In this document: positions 43,084-52,357 of the stretch, piece after piece | Position numbering within the stretch: position 1 is the stretch's first letter | Layout of the letters: the number at the start of each line of letters is the position of its first letter | Assembly: GCF_003626695.1 (NCBI RefSeq) | Contig: NZ_RBAH01000010.1 | Coordinates: forward strand, 1-64,000 | Source of the DNA: Paenibacillus ginsengarvi | GTDB taxonomy: Bacteria > Bacillota > Bacilli > Paenibacillales > NBRC-103111 | Reading direction: 5' to 3' | DNA length: 64,000 bases | The notes under the pieces: generated by a model | The model's database searches: none | What the model was told of the DNA's origin: nothing | Seen by the model: the letters and a program-made list of their open reading frames with translations, nothing else | Program-made: the position numbers and the translations under genes

Positions 43084-44068
43084 GTTGTTCCTCCTCCAAT
43101 AGGGTGAGCATTCGTTCCATGACTTCAATCCCCCGTATTTCTTCCGCCTGAGCCGCACGTATGAGATCGATCGCCCTTTCAGCCTGATCGCGTTGATTCG
43201 GTTCGCCGCCATGCGGAAAAGGAAACATCGATCTCATCTCGCCAAGCGCATCCGCAACTTTCCCGTATTGCAAAGCCGCTTGGTGGGCCAGCGGAAGCAA
43301 TCGTCGTACAAGCGCGGATTGTCCCGTCCATTTCTCCCGAAAACTATCGAAAAATCGGACCGCGAACTCTCTTGCGTCAGCGATGACGGCCAGGTTGTAA
43401 GCGTTCCCCGGTATATTAATGTTGCCGCCCTCAAAAGCTTCGATCCAAGCATCGTATCCATCCAAACCGTTTCGGAACGGTTCATGATCGGGCTTCTGGT
43501 ACTTTCCTTTACTGAACGAGATCGCTCGCTCCAAAGACTGTCCGAGAACGGTAAGAAGATCGATTGGCCGAGAATCGGAGATCGCCGTGGCATGAAGAAA
43601 GTTATACTTCCGGTTGTTCAAATCGCTGTACTTGATCACGCCGTCCTTTTCCGTATCGCGGGCATATATCTCCTGCCGCTCATGATCATAACCGTAGATG
43701 ATCCCGAATTCGGGTACGAACAAGTCCCACCCGGCTACCGGAATCCCTGCGTCAATACTCGTTTGGATGAACGTAATAAACTGCCCCAATTGCTCCGGGG
43801 AGGCCGGCGTAGGAATCCCGATTTTTTCGACATGAAATCCAAACCATTCGAACGTTCTGCCCATTAAATCATAAGGCGAATATACCGTAGGCGCTGCAGG
43901 ACTTACCGTTTCCCGGTGAATCGTGATTCGGAAGGCGTGCCCGGAGTATCCCATAACGTCGGCCATACTGAACACGTCCTTCTTGTCCGTGTAGCGCAAA
44001 ATCCCATAAACGGTTTGAGCCGCTTGAGTCCAAGTCAGCCGCACGGGTCCCGGTTCGTTCGGAGCCAT
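43058..44068 (-). CDS. Unrecognised protein, possibly BtrH/C39-like N-terminal fold
   Basis: A 336-residue soluble protein. The start at 44068 has GGGGGGGAG 6 nt upstream; a TTG at 44104 would overlap the sigma-factor gene. The N-terminal half (VFSMADVMGYSGHAFRITIH, YSPYDLMGRTFEWFGFHVEK, AGWDLFVPEFGIIYGYD) resembles cysteine-peptidase-like C39/BtrH domains by pattern, but the usual catalytic Cys near the N-terminus is absent. The C-terminal half is helical. It lies 32 bp after the ECF sigma gene and overlaps the VOC gene. Function unknown; a sensor or binding role would fit better than proteolysis. Confidence 0.55.
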   Translation of the reverse strand: MAPNEPGPVRLTWTQAAQTVYGILRYTDKKDVFSMADVMGYSGHAFRITIHRETVSPAAPTVYSPYDLMGRTFEWFGFHVEKIGIPTPASPEQLGQFITFIQTSIDAGIPVAGWDLFVPEFGIIYGYDHERQEIYARDTEKDGVIKYSDLNNRKYNFLHATAISDSRPIDLLTVLGQSLERAISFSKGKYQKPDHEPFRNGLDGYDAWIEAFEGGNINIPGNAYNLAVIADAREFAVRFFDSFREKWTGQSALVRRLLPLAHQAALQYGKVADALGEMRSMFPFPHGGEPNQRDQAERAIDLIRAAQAEEIRGIEVMERMLTLLEEEQHADRSICN

Positions 44069-44100
44069 GTCTTTCTCCCCCCCTTTTTCCTTTATTTTTC

Positions 44101-44850
44101 TCAAAGCTCGAACGGAGTAGCCAGCACGTTTCGGGCAGGAAGCTTCCGCCGCGTAATAGTGGCGGCAAAGTCGGTAAAGTAAATACGGATACGCTCCTTC
44201 TGCACCTTTTTGCGGGAACGGGAGAGGAAGTTATATACGCCGGCTTTAGGCATACCGAGGAGATCGGCGATCTCCGGAATGGACAAATGACGGAAAAAAT
44301 GCGCCTCGAAAATAGCCCGTTCCCTTGAACTGAGACAGTTTAGCAGCACGCGTATACTATCCACGATCTCCTTGCGCACCATGACCTCGGACGGATCCTG
44401 CTCACGTCTCCGTTCCGACACCGACTTACTCAAATGCAGCAAGATGCTGTCGATGTTCCGCCAATCCACCTCCTCCCAACAATCGGGGGAAACGGATGAC
44501 GCCTCCAAATGGGTAAATGGCTGTTCCTTGCCGTACGGTCCGCCGCGTCTGAGACGCAAATTGGCTTGGTTGCGAACAATCCGCTTCAGCCACGGCACGA
44601 ATCGGTCCGTATTTAGCAGCGTCCCCATATGGAGGAACGCACGGATCAGAGCATCCTGTACGATGTCCTCAGCCAGGCTTGCATCGTGGGTCAGAGAGGC
44701 GGCCCATCCGAGCGCCTGCGCCCGGTGCCGGCGAACCAATTCGCCGAAGGCTTCCCGGTCGCCGGAACGGGCCCGCTCCGCCAACTCATGCTGGGAAACG
44801 TCCTCATCCGCCTGGATACTATCTTGTTTGTCCGACCGGCTTAGCTGCAC
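44101..44850 (-). CDS. ECF-type RNA polymerase sigma factor
   Basis: A 249-residue sigma factor with a GTG start at 44850 behind GATGGGG. Region 2 is clear (AFGELVRRHRAQALGWAASL, then AEDIVQDALIRAFLHM and FVPWLKRIVRNQANLRLR). Region 4 follows (LSSRERAIFEAHFFRHLSIP, then EIADLLGMPKAGVYNFLSRS, about 205-225). It is longer than minimal ECF factors (about 180), with a 30-residue N-terminal tail and a linker. No anti-sigma gene is adjacent; instead it is followed by an unknown soluble protein and two VOC proteins in one operon, which may form or modify its signal input. Confidence 0.9.
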   Translation of the reverse strand: MQLSRSDKQDSIQADEDVSQHELAERARSGDREAFGELVRRHRAQALGWAASLTHDASLAEDIVQDALIRAFLHMGTLLNTDRFVPWLKRIVRNQANLRLRRGGPYGKEQPFTHLEASSVSPDCWEEVDWRNIDSILLHLSKSVSERRREQDPSEVMVRKEIVDSIRVLLNCLSSRERAIFEAHFFRHLSIPEIADLLGMPKAGVYNFLSRSRKKVQKERIRIYFTDFAATITRRKLPARNVLATPFEL

Positions 44851-44998
44851 GATTGCACCCCATCCCGTTGTTCGCTTACTACTGATACCATCGGAAGCGA
44901 AATTCTATCATCGCTAAATAGTTTTTTTCATAAATATTTTTGAGGCTAGGCGAAGCGCCGCCAAACATTTGCCATTAGCAATTGTTGAGTATTCTGCG

Positions 44999-45454
44999 CT
45001 ACTGCCACTTCATTTCGCTTTTGCGATGCTCGTTCCATACGCCGAAGCCTTCCGAGTACGCCTTGTCCAGAAACATCGGCAGGCGGCCCTTCAAACCTTC
45101 CGCAAGCGGGAGCGACGGCAGCTCGCTCTTGTCCACCCAGAGCAGGCGGCCTTCCTCGGTTTGCTCCAGCAATTGCCCGGAAAACGTTTCGGTCCGGTAG
45201 CTGAACACGAGATACTTGTCCCCGGTTACATCATTGTACCAGTTCACGATACCGCACAGTTCGAGATCGGCTATCGTCAGTCCGGTCTCCTCCTTGATTT
45301 CCCGGATCGTGGAATCGATTATACTTTCCCCGTCCTCGACATGGCCTCCCGGAAAAGAAAGTCCTTTCCAAGATTTGATTCGATCCTGCATTAATACTTT
45401 GCCGGTCGAACGGTCATGAATCATGCACATATTCGTCATTTCCACTTTAGACAA
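44999..45454 (-). CDS. Nudix hydrolase (8-oxo-dGTP diphosphatase-like)
   Basis: A Nudix enzyme of about 151 residues hydrolysing a nucleoside diphosphate-X substrate. The Nudix box is complete: GGHVEDGES followed by REIKEETGL (about 39-60). The C-terminal region is typical of the MutT/YtkD-like group. The start is uncertain. TTG at 45454 has TTGGAG 9 nt upstream and gives SKVEMTNMCMIHD at the N-terminus; ATG at 45439 has no clear site, and an in-frame extension to 45589 is unlikely. It is a single gene downstream of the interrupted hydrolase. Confidence 0.8.
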   Translation of the reverse strand: MSKVEMTNMCMIHDRSTGKVLMQDRIKSWKGLSFPGGHVEDGESIIDSTIREIKEETGLTIADLELCGIVNWYNDVTGDKYLVFSYRTETFSGQLLEQTEEGRLLWVDKSELPSLPLAEGLKGRLPMFLDKAYSEGFGVWNEHRKSEMKWQ

Positions 45455-45641
45455 ACGGATCAGCTCCAACTTCTGGATATGTATCACCATGATTATACTA
45501 GCTCTCATATCCTTGGGGCCATTTTCCCAGAAAAAGAACAGGCCGCTGCGGGCCTGCACTCTTGCGACGGTGAAGTTATTTCCTCTCAAACCGCTCTAGG
45601 CGGCTACTAGCGAATAACCATCCGCACAGACACGATCCAGA

Positions 45642-46373
45642 TCAGCCACCCTCCCGAATGCGGTGCATAAAATCGTTCAAAACGCGCCGCACCTCGTCCG
45701 GCTTACTCAGCATCGGCAAATGCCCGGTTGCCAACTGCTCTATGTAATGCGCGTCAAGATTTGCAGCCATCCTCTCTTGCATGGCTAGCGACAGCTCCCG
45801 GTCCTGCCCCAGCTTGACATACAGCTTGGGCACCTCCGGTGCGGGAGCTTCGATCCGATCCGTATACACCCGAACCGATTCCGCCACAAACTCGCGTATG
45901 ACGGCCTCCGTTTGCTCGGGCGTCAGATCGCTGCACAAGCTTTGGCGGATCGCCGCTTCCGGCGGCTTCGTTCCCGCCAGGCGGAGTACGGCACCCAGCA
46001 GCAGCCGCTTCGGAAACGGCATGGCCGACAGAAACGAACCGCCTTTGGCCGGAATAACCGCCCCGATCGCCGCGAAGCCGACGATCCGATCCTTCCACGC
46101 CTCCGCCGTCTGAAGGGCAAGCAGCCCGCCAAGCGAATGGGCAACGAGTATAAATCGGCGAACGGGCCACGCCTCGATCTGCTTGTTCAATCAGGCAGTA
46201 TAATCTTGAAGGGTGGAACCTTGCCTCGACTGATGGCCGTCATGATGCTGCGGATAATTGACGAGCAAGCACGGGTGCCCCATCCCCTCCGCCACTTGCT
46301 TCCATATCCCGCTGTTCAAGCCCGCACCGTGAATAAAAACGAATCCGACCTGCTCTCCCGCTTTCTCCTGCAT
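45642..46373 (-). pseudogene. Alpha/beta hydrolase interrupted by an in-frame TGA
   Basis: One continuous frame of about 242 codons is broken only by a TGA at 46193-46191. Upstream part: oxyanion region FIHGAGLNSGIW. Downstream part: nucleophile elbow VAHSLGG, acid region and catalytic His in ATGHLPML. The start at 46373 has GGGGGGA 9 nt upstream. Removing one stop restores a normal-length alpha/beta hydrolase with every catalytic element, so the lesion is recent or the codon is read through. A TTG next to the stop (46190) could restart translation and give a 182-residue fragment that lacks the oxyanion strand. It lies downstream of the ABC exporter pair. Confidence 0.82.
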
Positions 46374-46612
46374 TTTAGCGTCCCCCCCTGGCTTCCCTCG
46401 ATAAGCTTTGATAGAGCCATTATAGGGTCGCTCCCCTGACATTTGCGGTCAGCGGAAACGAGGCTGTCCGATTCTATTATTTTTTCCCCTAATGGATAAG
46501 GATCGCCGTGCCCAATCGGGTTTTACTTCGCATAGGAAAGCCTTTCGCGGTACGGCCCTCCGAGCTTCCACTCCGTTCGATAGCGCAACTGTCTCCCGCC
46601 CCCCATCTCCGC

Positions 46613-48472
46613 CTATCGGTACCACTGCGACTGTGCACTCAGCAGCTTGGCGTACTCGCCGCCATGAGCGAGCAAGCTTTCGTGCGTGCCGGATTCGATC
46701 AGCTCCCCGTCCTTCATGACCAGGATGCGGTCGGCCAGCCGGGCGAAGCCGATCCGGTGGGAGACGAGCAGCGCCGTACGGTCTCCCGCCATGTCCCGAA
46801 ACCGTCGGTATACGTCCGCCTCGGCTTCCGGGTCAAGCGCCGCCGTCGGCTCGTCGAGTGCGAGAAAGAGCGGTTCACGCATAAAACCTCTGGATGAAGC
46901 CACCTTCTGCCACTGTCCGCCCGACAAGTCTCGCCCGCCGAACGTCGGCCCGAGATACGTCTCGTACTCTTGCTCCCACCGCTCGACGAATACCGCCGCT
47001 CCGCCCCCTCTCGCCGCCTTGCGCAGCAACGCCCGATCGTTCATCGCCCCGACCAGCCCGAAGCCGATATTGTCCCGCACGGTCAAATGGTACTGCGCAT
47101 AGTCCTGAAACACCGCCGATACCCGCCCCCAAACCGCAGAGCGCTCCACTTCCGCGATGTTTTGGGAGCCATAGCGGATCGCCCCCTCACTCGGCTCGTA
47201 CAGTCCGAGCAGCAGCTTGACGAGCGTGCTTTTACCGGCTCCGTTCTCGCCCAGCAAAGCTACCTTCTCACCGGGCTTCAAACGAAGCTTAATCCCTTTA
47301 ACAGCCTGCTCCGACGAACCGGGATAAGTAAACGATACGTTATCGACCGTTATGTCGCAACCGCCGGGCTCGAACGATTCGAGCAATTGCCGTCCCTCCT
47401 CCTCCCGCTCCGGCATATCGAGAAAGCCGAGCAAGTCTTTGACAAACCGCAAAAACAGCTCGTGAATATAGCCGGCCGTGCGGATACACGTTTCCCAATT
47501 GCTCTGCATCGACAGCACGGCCGCGATAACAGAGACCGCTGCCCCTAAAGTAAGCCGCCCGGAAACGATGGAACCAAGCAAAAGCGCAAGCGATACGCCA
47601 AACGATATAACCGGCAGCGTTTGCGCGAGGGCCATCCGGGTTCTTTGCCTTACGGCTTGGCGGAACGTCCGCTTTCTCACCTCCTCGAAGATGGAGTACC
47701 AGCGCTCAGTCAAATACGGACCTAGGCCGAACAAACGGACTTCCTTCGCGCTGGAGCGATCGGTCAGCAGTCTGAGGACGTAGCTTTTCATCCGGTTTCG
47801 CAGAGTGTTCCCGTGCACAAGCGCATACCGCTGGTCGTTCATCTTGTTCTGCAAGCGCAGAACCGGCAGCCCTGCGGCCAGGATCAGGACAGGGATGAGC
47901 CAGTGGCCCCGGGTTGCAATGACAACAAGACCGGCCAGCGTTACGATCGAACGCAAAAGCATAAACGTCATCACAAACAAATTGGCAAAATTCAGCCCCA
48001 TTCCAGACTTGGCCCGGGACAGCTTGTCGTGGAATTCGGGAAGCTCGTAATCGCGGAGCGGAACCGCAGCCGCTTTGGACGAAATCTCGCTGTGAATGAC
48101 GAGCGTCATCGTTTCTTGCATGATAGTTCCCGCGTAACTGTTCAGATGCGCGAGAGCACGAGCCGCAAGTCGCGAGAAAACGATCAACGCTACCCAGGGA
48201 AGAACTTCTCGCAGCCCGGACAGGATGCCGCCAGAGTACGCACCGCCTGTTTCGCTGATGAACGCGGATAACCGGTCGACCAACCGGCCGAGCGCCCACA
48301 GCTCGACAACCGGAGCCAAGCCTTGCAGGATGGCCGTCCCGATTACGACTAGGGCGGCAAGACGGCCCGAGCGCCAAAAATAGGAGGCGAGCCGAATAAG
48401 CCTTCCCAGGCCCTCGTAAATCGAGGCCGCTGCCTTGTTCAAGCTTTTTCGCATTGATCCGTTCCTACTCAT
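46613..48472 (-). CDS. ABC transporter, fused membrane and ATPase domains (exporter half, second gene)
   Basis: A 619-residue half-transporter. The start at 48472 overlaps the preceding gene by 8 bp, with AAGGGAG 9 nt upstream. Residues about 25-320 hold six membrane helices. The ATPase has Walker A ALLGENGAGKST (about 400), signature LSGGQWQKVASSRG (about 500) and Walker B LFLALDEPTAALD. The catalytic Glu is present. It pairs with the gene at 48465 as a heterodimeric exporter of drug, lipid or peptide. No substrate can be deduced. The pair is preceded by an apparent attenuator. Confidence 0.92.
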   Translation of the reverse strand: MSRNGSMRKSLNKAAASIYEGLGRLIRLASYFWRSGRLAALVVIGTAILQGLAPVVELWALGRLVDRLSAFISETGGAYSGGILSGLREVLPWVALIVFSRLAARALAHLNSYAGTIMQETMTLVIHSEISSKAAAVPLRDYELPEFHDKLSRAKSGMGLNFANLFVMTFMLLRSIVTLAGLVVIATRGHWLIPVLILAAGLPVLRLQNKMNDQRYALVHGNTLRNRMKSYVLRLLTDRSSAKEVRLFGLGPYLTERWYSIFEEVRKRTFRQAVRQRTRMALAQTLPVISFGVSLALLLGSIVSGRLTLGAAVSVIAAVLSMQSNWETCIRTAGYIHELFLRFVKDLLGFLDMPEREEEGRQLLESFEPGGCDITVDNVSFTYPGSSEQAVKGIKLRLKPGEKVALLGENGAGKSTLVKLLLGLYEPSEGAIRYGSQNIAEVERSAVWGRVSAVFQDYAQYHLTVRDNIGFGLVGAMNDRALLRKAARGGGAAVFVERWEQEYETYLGPTFGGRDLSGGQWQKVASSRGFMREPLFLALDEPTAALDPEAEADVYRRFRDMAGDRTALLVSHRIGFARLADRILVMKDGELIESGTHESLLAHGGEYAKLLSAQSQWYR

Positions 48473-50321
48473 TTCGGTTCGCTCCCTTCTCTTCACCGTA
48501 GCGGTACCATTGCGCCTGCAAGTTGAACAGCTCGCCGTATTCCCCGCCCGTCTTCACAAGCTCGTCGTGACTTCCTTGCTCCATAATCCGGCCGTCCTTC
48601 AGCACGAGGATGACATCAGATACACGGGCGGTTCCGATCCGGTGCGAGATCAGAAACGTCGTTCTCCCTGCCGCGAGCTGCCTGAACTGCTCGAATACGG
48701 CCACCTCCGCGCGGGGATCGAGCGCCGCCGTCGGTTCGTCGAGCACCATAACCGGCGCTTCCCGCATCAGCGCTCTCGCCAGCGCCACCTTCTGCCACTG
48801 TCCGCCCGACAAGTCGCAACCGCCGAACGATTTGCTGAGCAGCTGTTCGTACCCTTGCTCCAGCCTTTCCGCGATACGGCTCGCGCCGCTCCTCTCGGCC
48901 GCCTCCCGAATCCGGCTTTCGTCGCCGATCCGCGCCACATCCCCGAACCCGATGCTTTCGCGCAGCGTCAGCCGGAATTGACAGTAGTCCTGAAACACCG
49001 CGGTCATCCGGCTGCGAAGCTCCTCCTCCCGAAACTGCTCCAGCGGAACGCCGTCCACCCGGATGCACCCGCGCACCGGCTTGTACAGGCCGAGCAGCAG
49101 CTTGACGAGCGTTGTTTTACCCGCCCCGTTTCGTCCTACTAGGGATACGGTTTGCCCGGCTTTCGCATGGAACGTCACCCCTTGCAGCACCCAATCGTTT
49201 TGCCCCGGGTAGCGGAACCATACGTCCTCGAACGAGATGCCCTGCTTCAGCAACGCCGGAAAAGGCTCGGACCCGGATGCGACGGGGTTTACCGGCCTGT
49301 CGATGAAATCGAATAAGTTTTGCGCGAACAGCCCGTCCTGGTACACACCCCGCAGTCCTTTCATGATCGCTTCGATCTGGTCTTGAAGCCGGGACGCGGC
49401 TTGCAGCAGCATCACGTAGACGCCTATACTGAGCGCTCCTTCCGTAATTTGATACGCCAAAAATAAAGCGGCCCCGGCATACACGACGTTGAGCACCATG
49501 TCGCATACAGCGGAGCCTTTGATTTCACGCCTTACGGCGGCGGACGATTCCTTCATCCACAAGCGCTGATAAAACTCCCAGCGCCCGAGCAGATGCCCGT
49601 TCAGTCCGAACAGGCGCACTTCTTTGGCAAATGCTTGATCTGTTAGGATGCGGTCGAAATAAGCAAGCCGGCGGCGCGTCGGCGTAAGCGTGTTGTAGTC
49701 GTGAATGTAGCCTTGCCTCGCGGTTTTGATCTTTACGTATAAGGAAGGAACCGCCGCAGTAAGAACGATGAGGCCGAGCGCCCAATGGGCGGACGAAAGC
49801 GCAAGCGTAAAGCCGATCACCGTGATCGCCTGCTGGAACAATAACGATGAGGCCATCAGCAGATTGACGAGCCGAATGCCGAGCCCGGCGTTCGCCCTTT
49901 GCAGTTGGTCGTAGCTATCCTCATTCTCAAAAAAAGCAAGCTCCAGACCGTACGCCTTCTCGGCGATTTGCCGCTGCAGGCTGCCGGCGACTCGGTCCCG
50001 AAGGTAATCGTGCAGACCGTCGTTCAGCAGCGTAAGCCAGCTGCGGCAGGCCGCCAACCCAACAAACAGCAGCAGCCACCCGTAGAGCGGCGTTAAAGCG
50101 CCCCCCTCGGTGAGCAGCCGCGCCATCCGATTCACCAAAAGCCCGGTTACGGCAAGCTCGGCGGCTGGAATCAGCCCGAGTGCGATCGTCACGACCGCCA
50201 TCGCCGCGGAAAGCCCCCTGTGCTCCTTGCCCAGCAGCGCGATCAGACGCCACGCGTTTCGGTACGCGCGAATGTCCCCGACTCGAAAAGCAGCTTCGTT
50301 GTTGTACGATGTTTTTGCCAA
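48465..50321 (-). CDS. ABC transporter, fused membrane and ATPase domains (exporter half, first gene)
   Basis: A 618-residue half-transporter. The TTG start at 50321 is chosen because a perfect AAGGAGG stands 8 nt upstream; longer in-frame starts at 50339 and 50411 have no site and the latter reads through the hairpin. Six membrane helices precede the ATPase: SLVGRNGAGKTT (Walker A), LSGGQWQKVALARALM (signature), VMVLDEPTAALD (Walker B), His in SHRIG. It is the leading gene of the exporter operon, expressed from the promoter at 50442-50470 through the hairpin at 50350-50386. This layout resembles leader-attenuated multidrug exporters such as bmrCD, but no resistance function is shown. Confidence 0.92.
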   Translation of the reverse strand: MAKTSYNNEAAFRVGDIRAYRNAWRLIALLGKEHRGLSAAMAVVTIALGLIPAAELAVTGLLVNRMARLLTEGGALTPLYGWLLLFVGLAACRSWLTLLNDGLHDYLRDRVAGSLQRQIAEKAYGLELAFFENEDSYDQLQRANAGLGIRLVNLLMASSLLFQQAITVIGFTLALSSAHWALGLIVLTAAVPSLYVKIKTARQGYIHDYNTLTPTRRRLAYFDRILTDQAFAKEVRLFGLNGHLLGRWEFYQRLWMKESSAAVRREIKGSAVCDMVLNVVYAGAALFLAYQITEGALSIGVYVMLLQAASRLQDQIEAIMKGLRGVYQDGLFAQNLFDFIDRPVNPVASGSEPFPALLKQGISFEDVWFRYPGQNDWVLQGVTFHAKAGQTVSLVGRNGAGKTTLVKLLLGLYKPVRGCIRVDGVPLEQFREEELRSRMTAVFQDYCQFRLTLRESIGFGDVARIGDESRIREAAERSGASRIAERLEQGYEQLLSKSFGGCDLSGGQWQKVALARALMREAPVMVLDEPTAALDPRAEVAVFEQFRQLAAGRTTFLISHRIGTARVSDVILVLKDGRIMEQGSHDELVKTGGEYGELFNLQAQWYRYGEEKGANRNE

Positions 50322-50349
50322 TTTGTTTGCCTCCTTCATTTTTTTGGTG

Positions 50350-50386
50350 AAAAAACAAAACAAGCCGCCGAACCAAGTTCGGCAGC
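50350..50386 (-). terminator. Terminator hairpin in the exporter leader (candidate attenuator)
   Basis: On the minus strand GCTGCCGAAC-TTG-GTTCGGCGGC (one G:U) is followed by TTGTTTTGTTTTTT. It lies between the promoter at 50442 and the RBS of the exporter at 50321, so it must be passed by RNA polymerase to express the transporter. Confidence 0.75.
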
Positions 50387-50441
50387 CTGCTATTAAAACC
50401 AATCTATTCATTTGTTTAGGAAAAAAATGTATCCATAGTTA

Positions 50442-50470
50442 AGTATATCAAAGCAAGTGCCCGTTGTCTA
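50442..50470 (-). promoter_or_regulatory. Sigma-A promoter of the ABC exporter operon
   Basis: TAGACA (50470-50465), 17 bp, TATACT (50447-50442) on the minus strand; five of six in both boxes. It overlaps the last codon of the gene ending at 50468. The predicted leader of about 115 nt contains the terminator. Confidence 0.75.
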
Positions 50471-51352
50471 TAACGCGCCGTACGATCGCAATGTTTTTAA
50501 CCTGTCGACCGTCAGGCTGCCGCGCCACTCCAATTCGCCGGCCGGACTGGCCGCCGGGAAACTGATCGCCCAGCCGCCGTCCTCCCGCTGCTGCGCGATC
50601 AGCGCCTGCACATGCTGCTCTACAAGCTCCCCCGCGATGATGCGGCGGGCATAGCTATCCTTGGACGGCGCCCAATCCAGCACCTTGTGCACGTATCCGG
50701 CAGCATCCGGGTCGCGCTCGATCGTACCCGGGGAACGCAGCCATTCGTCGACGGCCGGCCATATCGCCTGCGCCCGTTCGCGTTCCGGCGTATGCTGCAA
50801 AAACGATATCCAATGAACCCCGTCGTGAAAGCCGTCCGGCTTCTCCCGCTCGACGAAACTCCATACGTATTGGACCGAGCGCACAAAATGCTCCTCCCGG
50901 ACTATGTCCGGCAGCGCCTGCTGCTTATACAGCAGCCCGACGATTCCGCCTGTCGGATTTATCGAAGGCTGGCGGTCTTCATCGGCCGCCCACCAAGGCG
51001 CATGGGGGTACTCGCTCGCGTTCCGCATCACGAGCGGAACCCCGCCTTGCGGGAGCGTTACGCTCCGCAAATACCGGTTGATGCCTTCCAAAATGCGCGA
51101 ATCGAACAGCCCCACCTCGTCCATAATCGCCAGCGCCATCTCCGTCGGTACGGGCTGGCTGTACGGGCAGCGAATATCCGGCTCCAGCGTATTGCCGAAG
51201 CCGCCGTCGGCGTTTTGGTAGGCGCGCAGCGCTTCTATGACTTCCTCCCGCGAGCCGCCTTCGAAATGGTACTCGTACCGCTTTCTGTCGAGCAAGCGGG
51301 CATTGCCGTAAATGAACCGTCTTGCGCGTTCCAATATCGATTTGCTTTCCAT
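50468..51352 (-). CDS. Alpha-barrel protein (prenyltransferase/squalene-cyclase-like repeats), unknown role
   Basis: A 294-residue cytosolic protein with GAGGAG upstream. It has QW/alpha-barrel-type repeats: ALRAYQNADGGFGNTLEPDI (about 42-61), LPQGGVPLVM, and IAQQREDGGWAISFPA near the end (about 252). Similar uncharacterised proteins are common in Paenibacillus and Bacillus. It lies 39 bp downstream of the WYL regulator gene and is likely co-transcribed. I assign fold class only. Confidence 0.7.
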   Translation of the reverse strand: MESKSILERARRFIYGNARLLDRKRYEYHFEGGSREEVIEALRAYQNADGGFGNTLEPDIRCPYSQPVPTEMALAIMDEVGLFDSRILEGINRYLRSVTLPQGGVPLVMRNASEYPHAPWWAADEDRQPSINPTGGIVGLLYKQQALPDIVREEHFVRSVQYVWSFVEREKPDGFHDGVHWISFLQHTPERERAQAIWPAVDEWLRSPGTIERDPDAAGYVHKVLDWAPSKDSYARRIIAGELVEQHVQALIAQQREDGGWAISFPAASPAGELEWRGSLTVDRLKTLRSYGAL

Positions 51353-51391
51353 GCCGGCGTACTCCTCTCGTTTGTTCCTGCTTCCAGCGCG

Positions 51392-52357
51392 TCAAACAGG
51401 GGATTCGCCCGGGCCGTAACGGCTCGACATTTCTTCCGCCTTTCGCCGCAGCTCCACGCGAAGCGACGGCGGCGACAACACTTCCGCATCCATCCCGAGC
51501 GTATAGAAAAAGCGGACCGCCCACGCCCATTCCGACGACGGGCAAGCAAAATCCAGCTCCCACTCGTCCTCGCCCGTCATCTTGACGATCTCGCCGATAT
51601 GCTCGTCCTGCTCGGCCAGCAGCGCTCCCCGGTACGTGAGCCGGGCTACGATCCGGACAGGCGGCTTCGCCTCATCCGCCCGTTTTTTCTTCGGAGCCTC
51701 CAGCCCTTCCGCCGCGGCGCTATCCCCAGGCTCGGATTGTTCGAGCGCCTCGAACCGGTCGACGCGAAACGTCCGTTCCTCGCCGTGGGTGTCCGAATAG
51801 GCGGAGACGTACCAGAAGCCGCGGGACGTTTGCACTTTGAGCGGCTTCAGCGTTAGCCAGCGGCGGTGCCGCTCGGACCGGTAAAGCGCCCGGATCGTCG
51901 CCCCCTTGGCGGCATAAGCAAGCAGCGGAGACAAAAACGGCGTCTTCACCTGCCGCTCGGGCACCTCCAGCTCGACATAGTCCAGCATCGGCTCGATTTG
52001 CTGCAGCGTTTGCTGCGGCAGCACCGCCTTGATCTTGTCGATCGCCGTCCACCGCGCCTGATTAAACGGGGTATCGGACAAACGGGTCATCGCCCGAAGC
52101 GCAAACAGCACGGTTAGCGCCTCTTCGGGATCGAGCTGGAGCGGCGGCAAACGGAACCCTTCCATCAGCCGGTAACCCCCTGCCGGTCCGGATACGGAGT
52201 AGACGGGAACCCCAATCTCCGCCAGCGACTGCATGTCGCGGATGATCGTCCGCCTCGACACCTCGAGCTTGTCGGCCAGCATTTGTGCCGTTTCCGTTCT
52301 TTGCTGCAAGGCGATCATAATCGCCATAAGCCTGTCCATTCTTTTCAAATGACGCAT
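51392..52357 (-). CDS. HTH/WYL-domain transcriptional regulator (YafY type)
   Basis: A 321-residue regulator. Residues 1-60 form a DeoR/HTH_11 winged helix (RMDRLMAIMIALQQRTETA, then LEVSRRTIIRDMQSLAEIGV). The WYL domain (about 135-230) contains FWYVSAYSDTHGEERTFRVD, and a C-terminal WCX-like extension follows. The start at 52357 has AGGGG immediately ahead; ATG at 52339 is an alternative. WYL domains bind nucleotides or other ligands. It heads the unit with the alpha-barrel gene, whose protein may be its functional partner. Confidence 0.88.
   Translation of the reverse strand: MRHLKRMDRLMAIMIALQQRTETAQMLADKLEVSRRTIIRDMQSLAEIGVPVYSVSGPAGGYRLMEGFRLPPLQLDPEEALTVLFALRAMTRLSDTPFNQARWTAIDKIKAVLPQQTLQQIEPMLDYVELEVPERQVKTPFLSPLLAYAAKGATIRALYRSERHRRWLTLKPLKVQTSRGFWYVSAYSDTHGEERTFRVDRFEALEQSEPGDSAAAEGLEAPKKKRADEAKPPVRIVARLTYRGALLAEQDEHIGEIVKMTGEDEWELDFACPSSEWAWAVRFFYTLGMDAEVLSPPSLRVELRRKAEEMSSRYGPGESPV

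Noticed and set aside
43058..44068. Active cysteine peptidase assignment for the protein downstream of the sigma factor
   Set aside because: The general pattern resembles C39/BtrH folds but no suitable catalytic Cys near the N-terminus is visible.
46191..46193. Selenocysteine at the in-frame TGA
   Set aside because: No SECIS-like element or selenium genes seen, and the position is not a catalytic residue in alpha/beta hydrolases; nonsense mutation is simpler.
50339..50411. Upstream in-frame starts for the first exporter gene (ATG 50339 and 50411)
   Set aside because: Neither has an RBS, and the longer one would translate through the terminator hairpin; TTG 50321 has AAGGAGG at ideal spacing.
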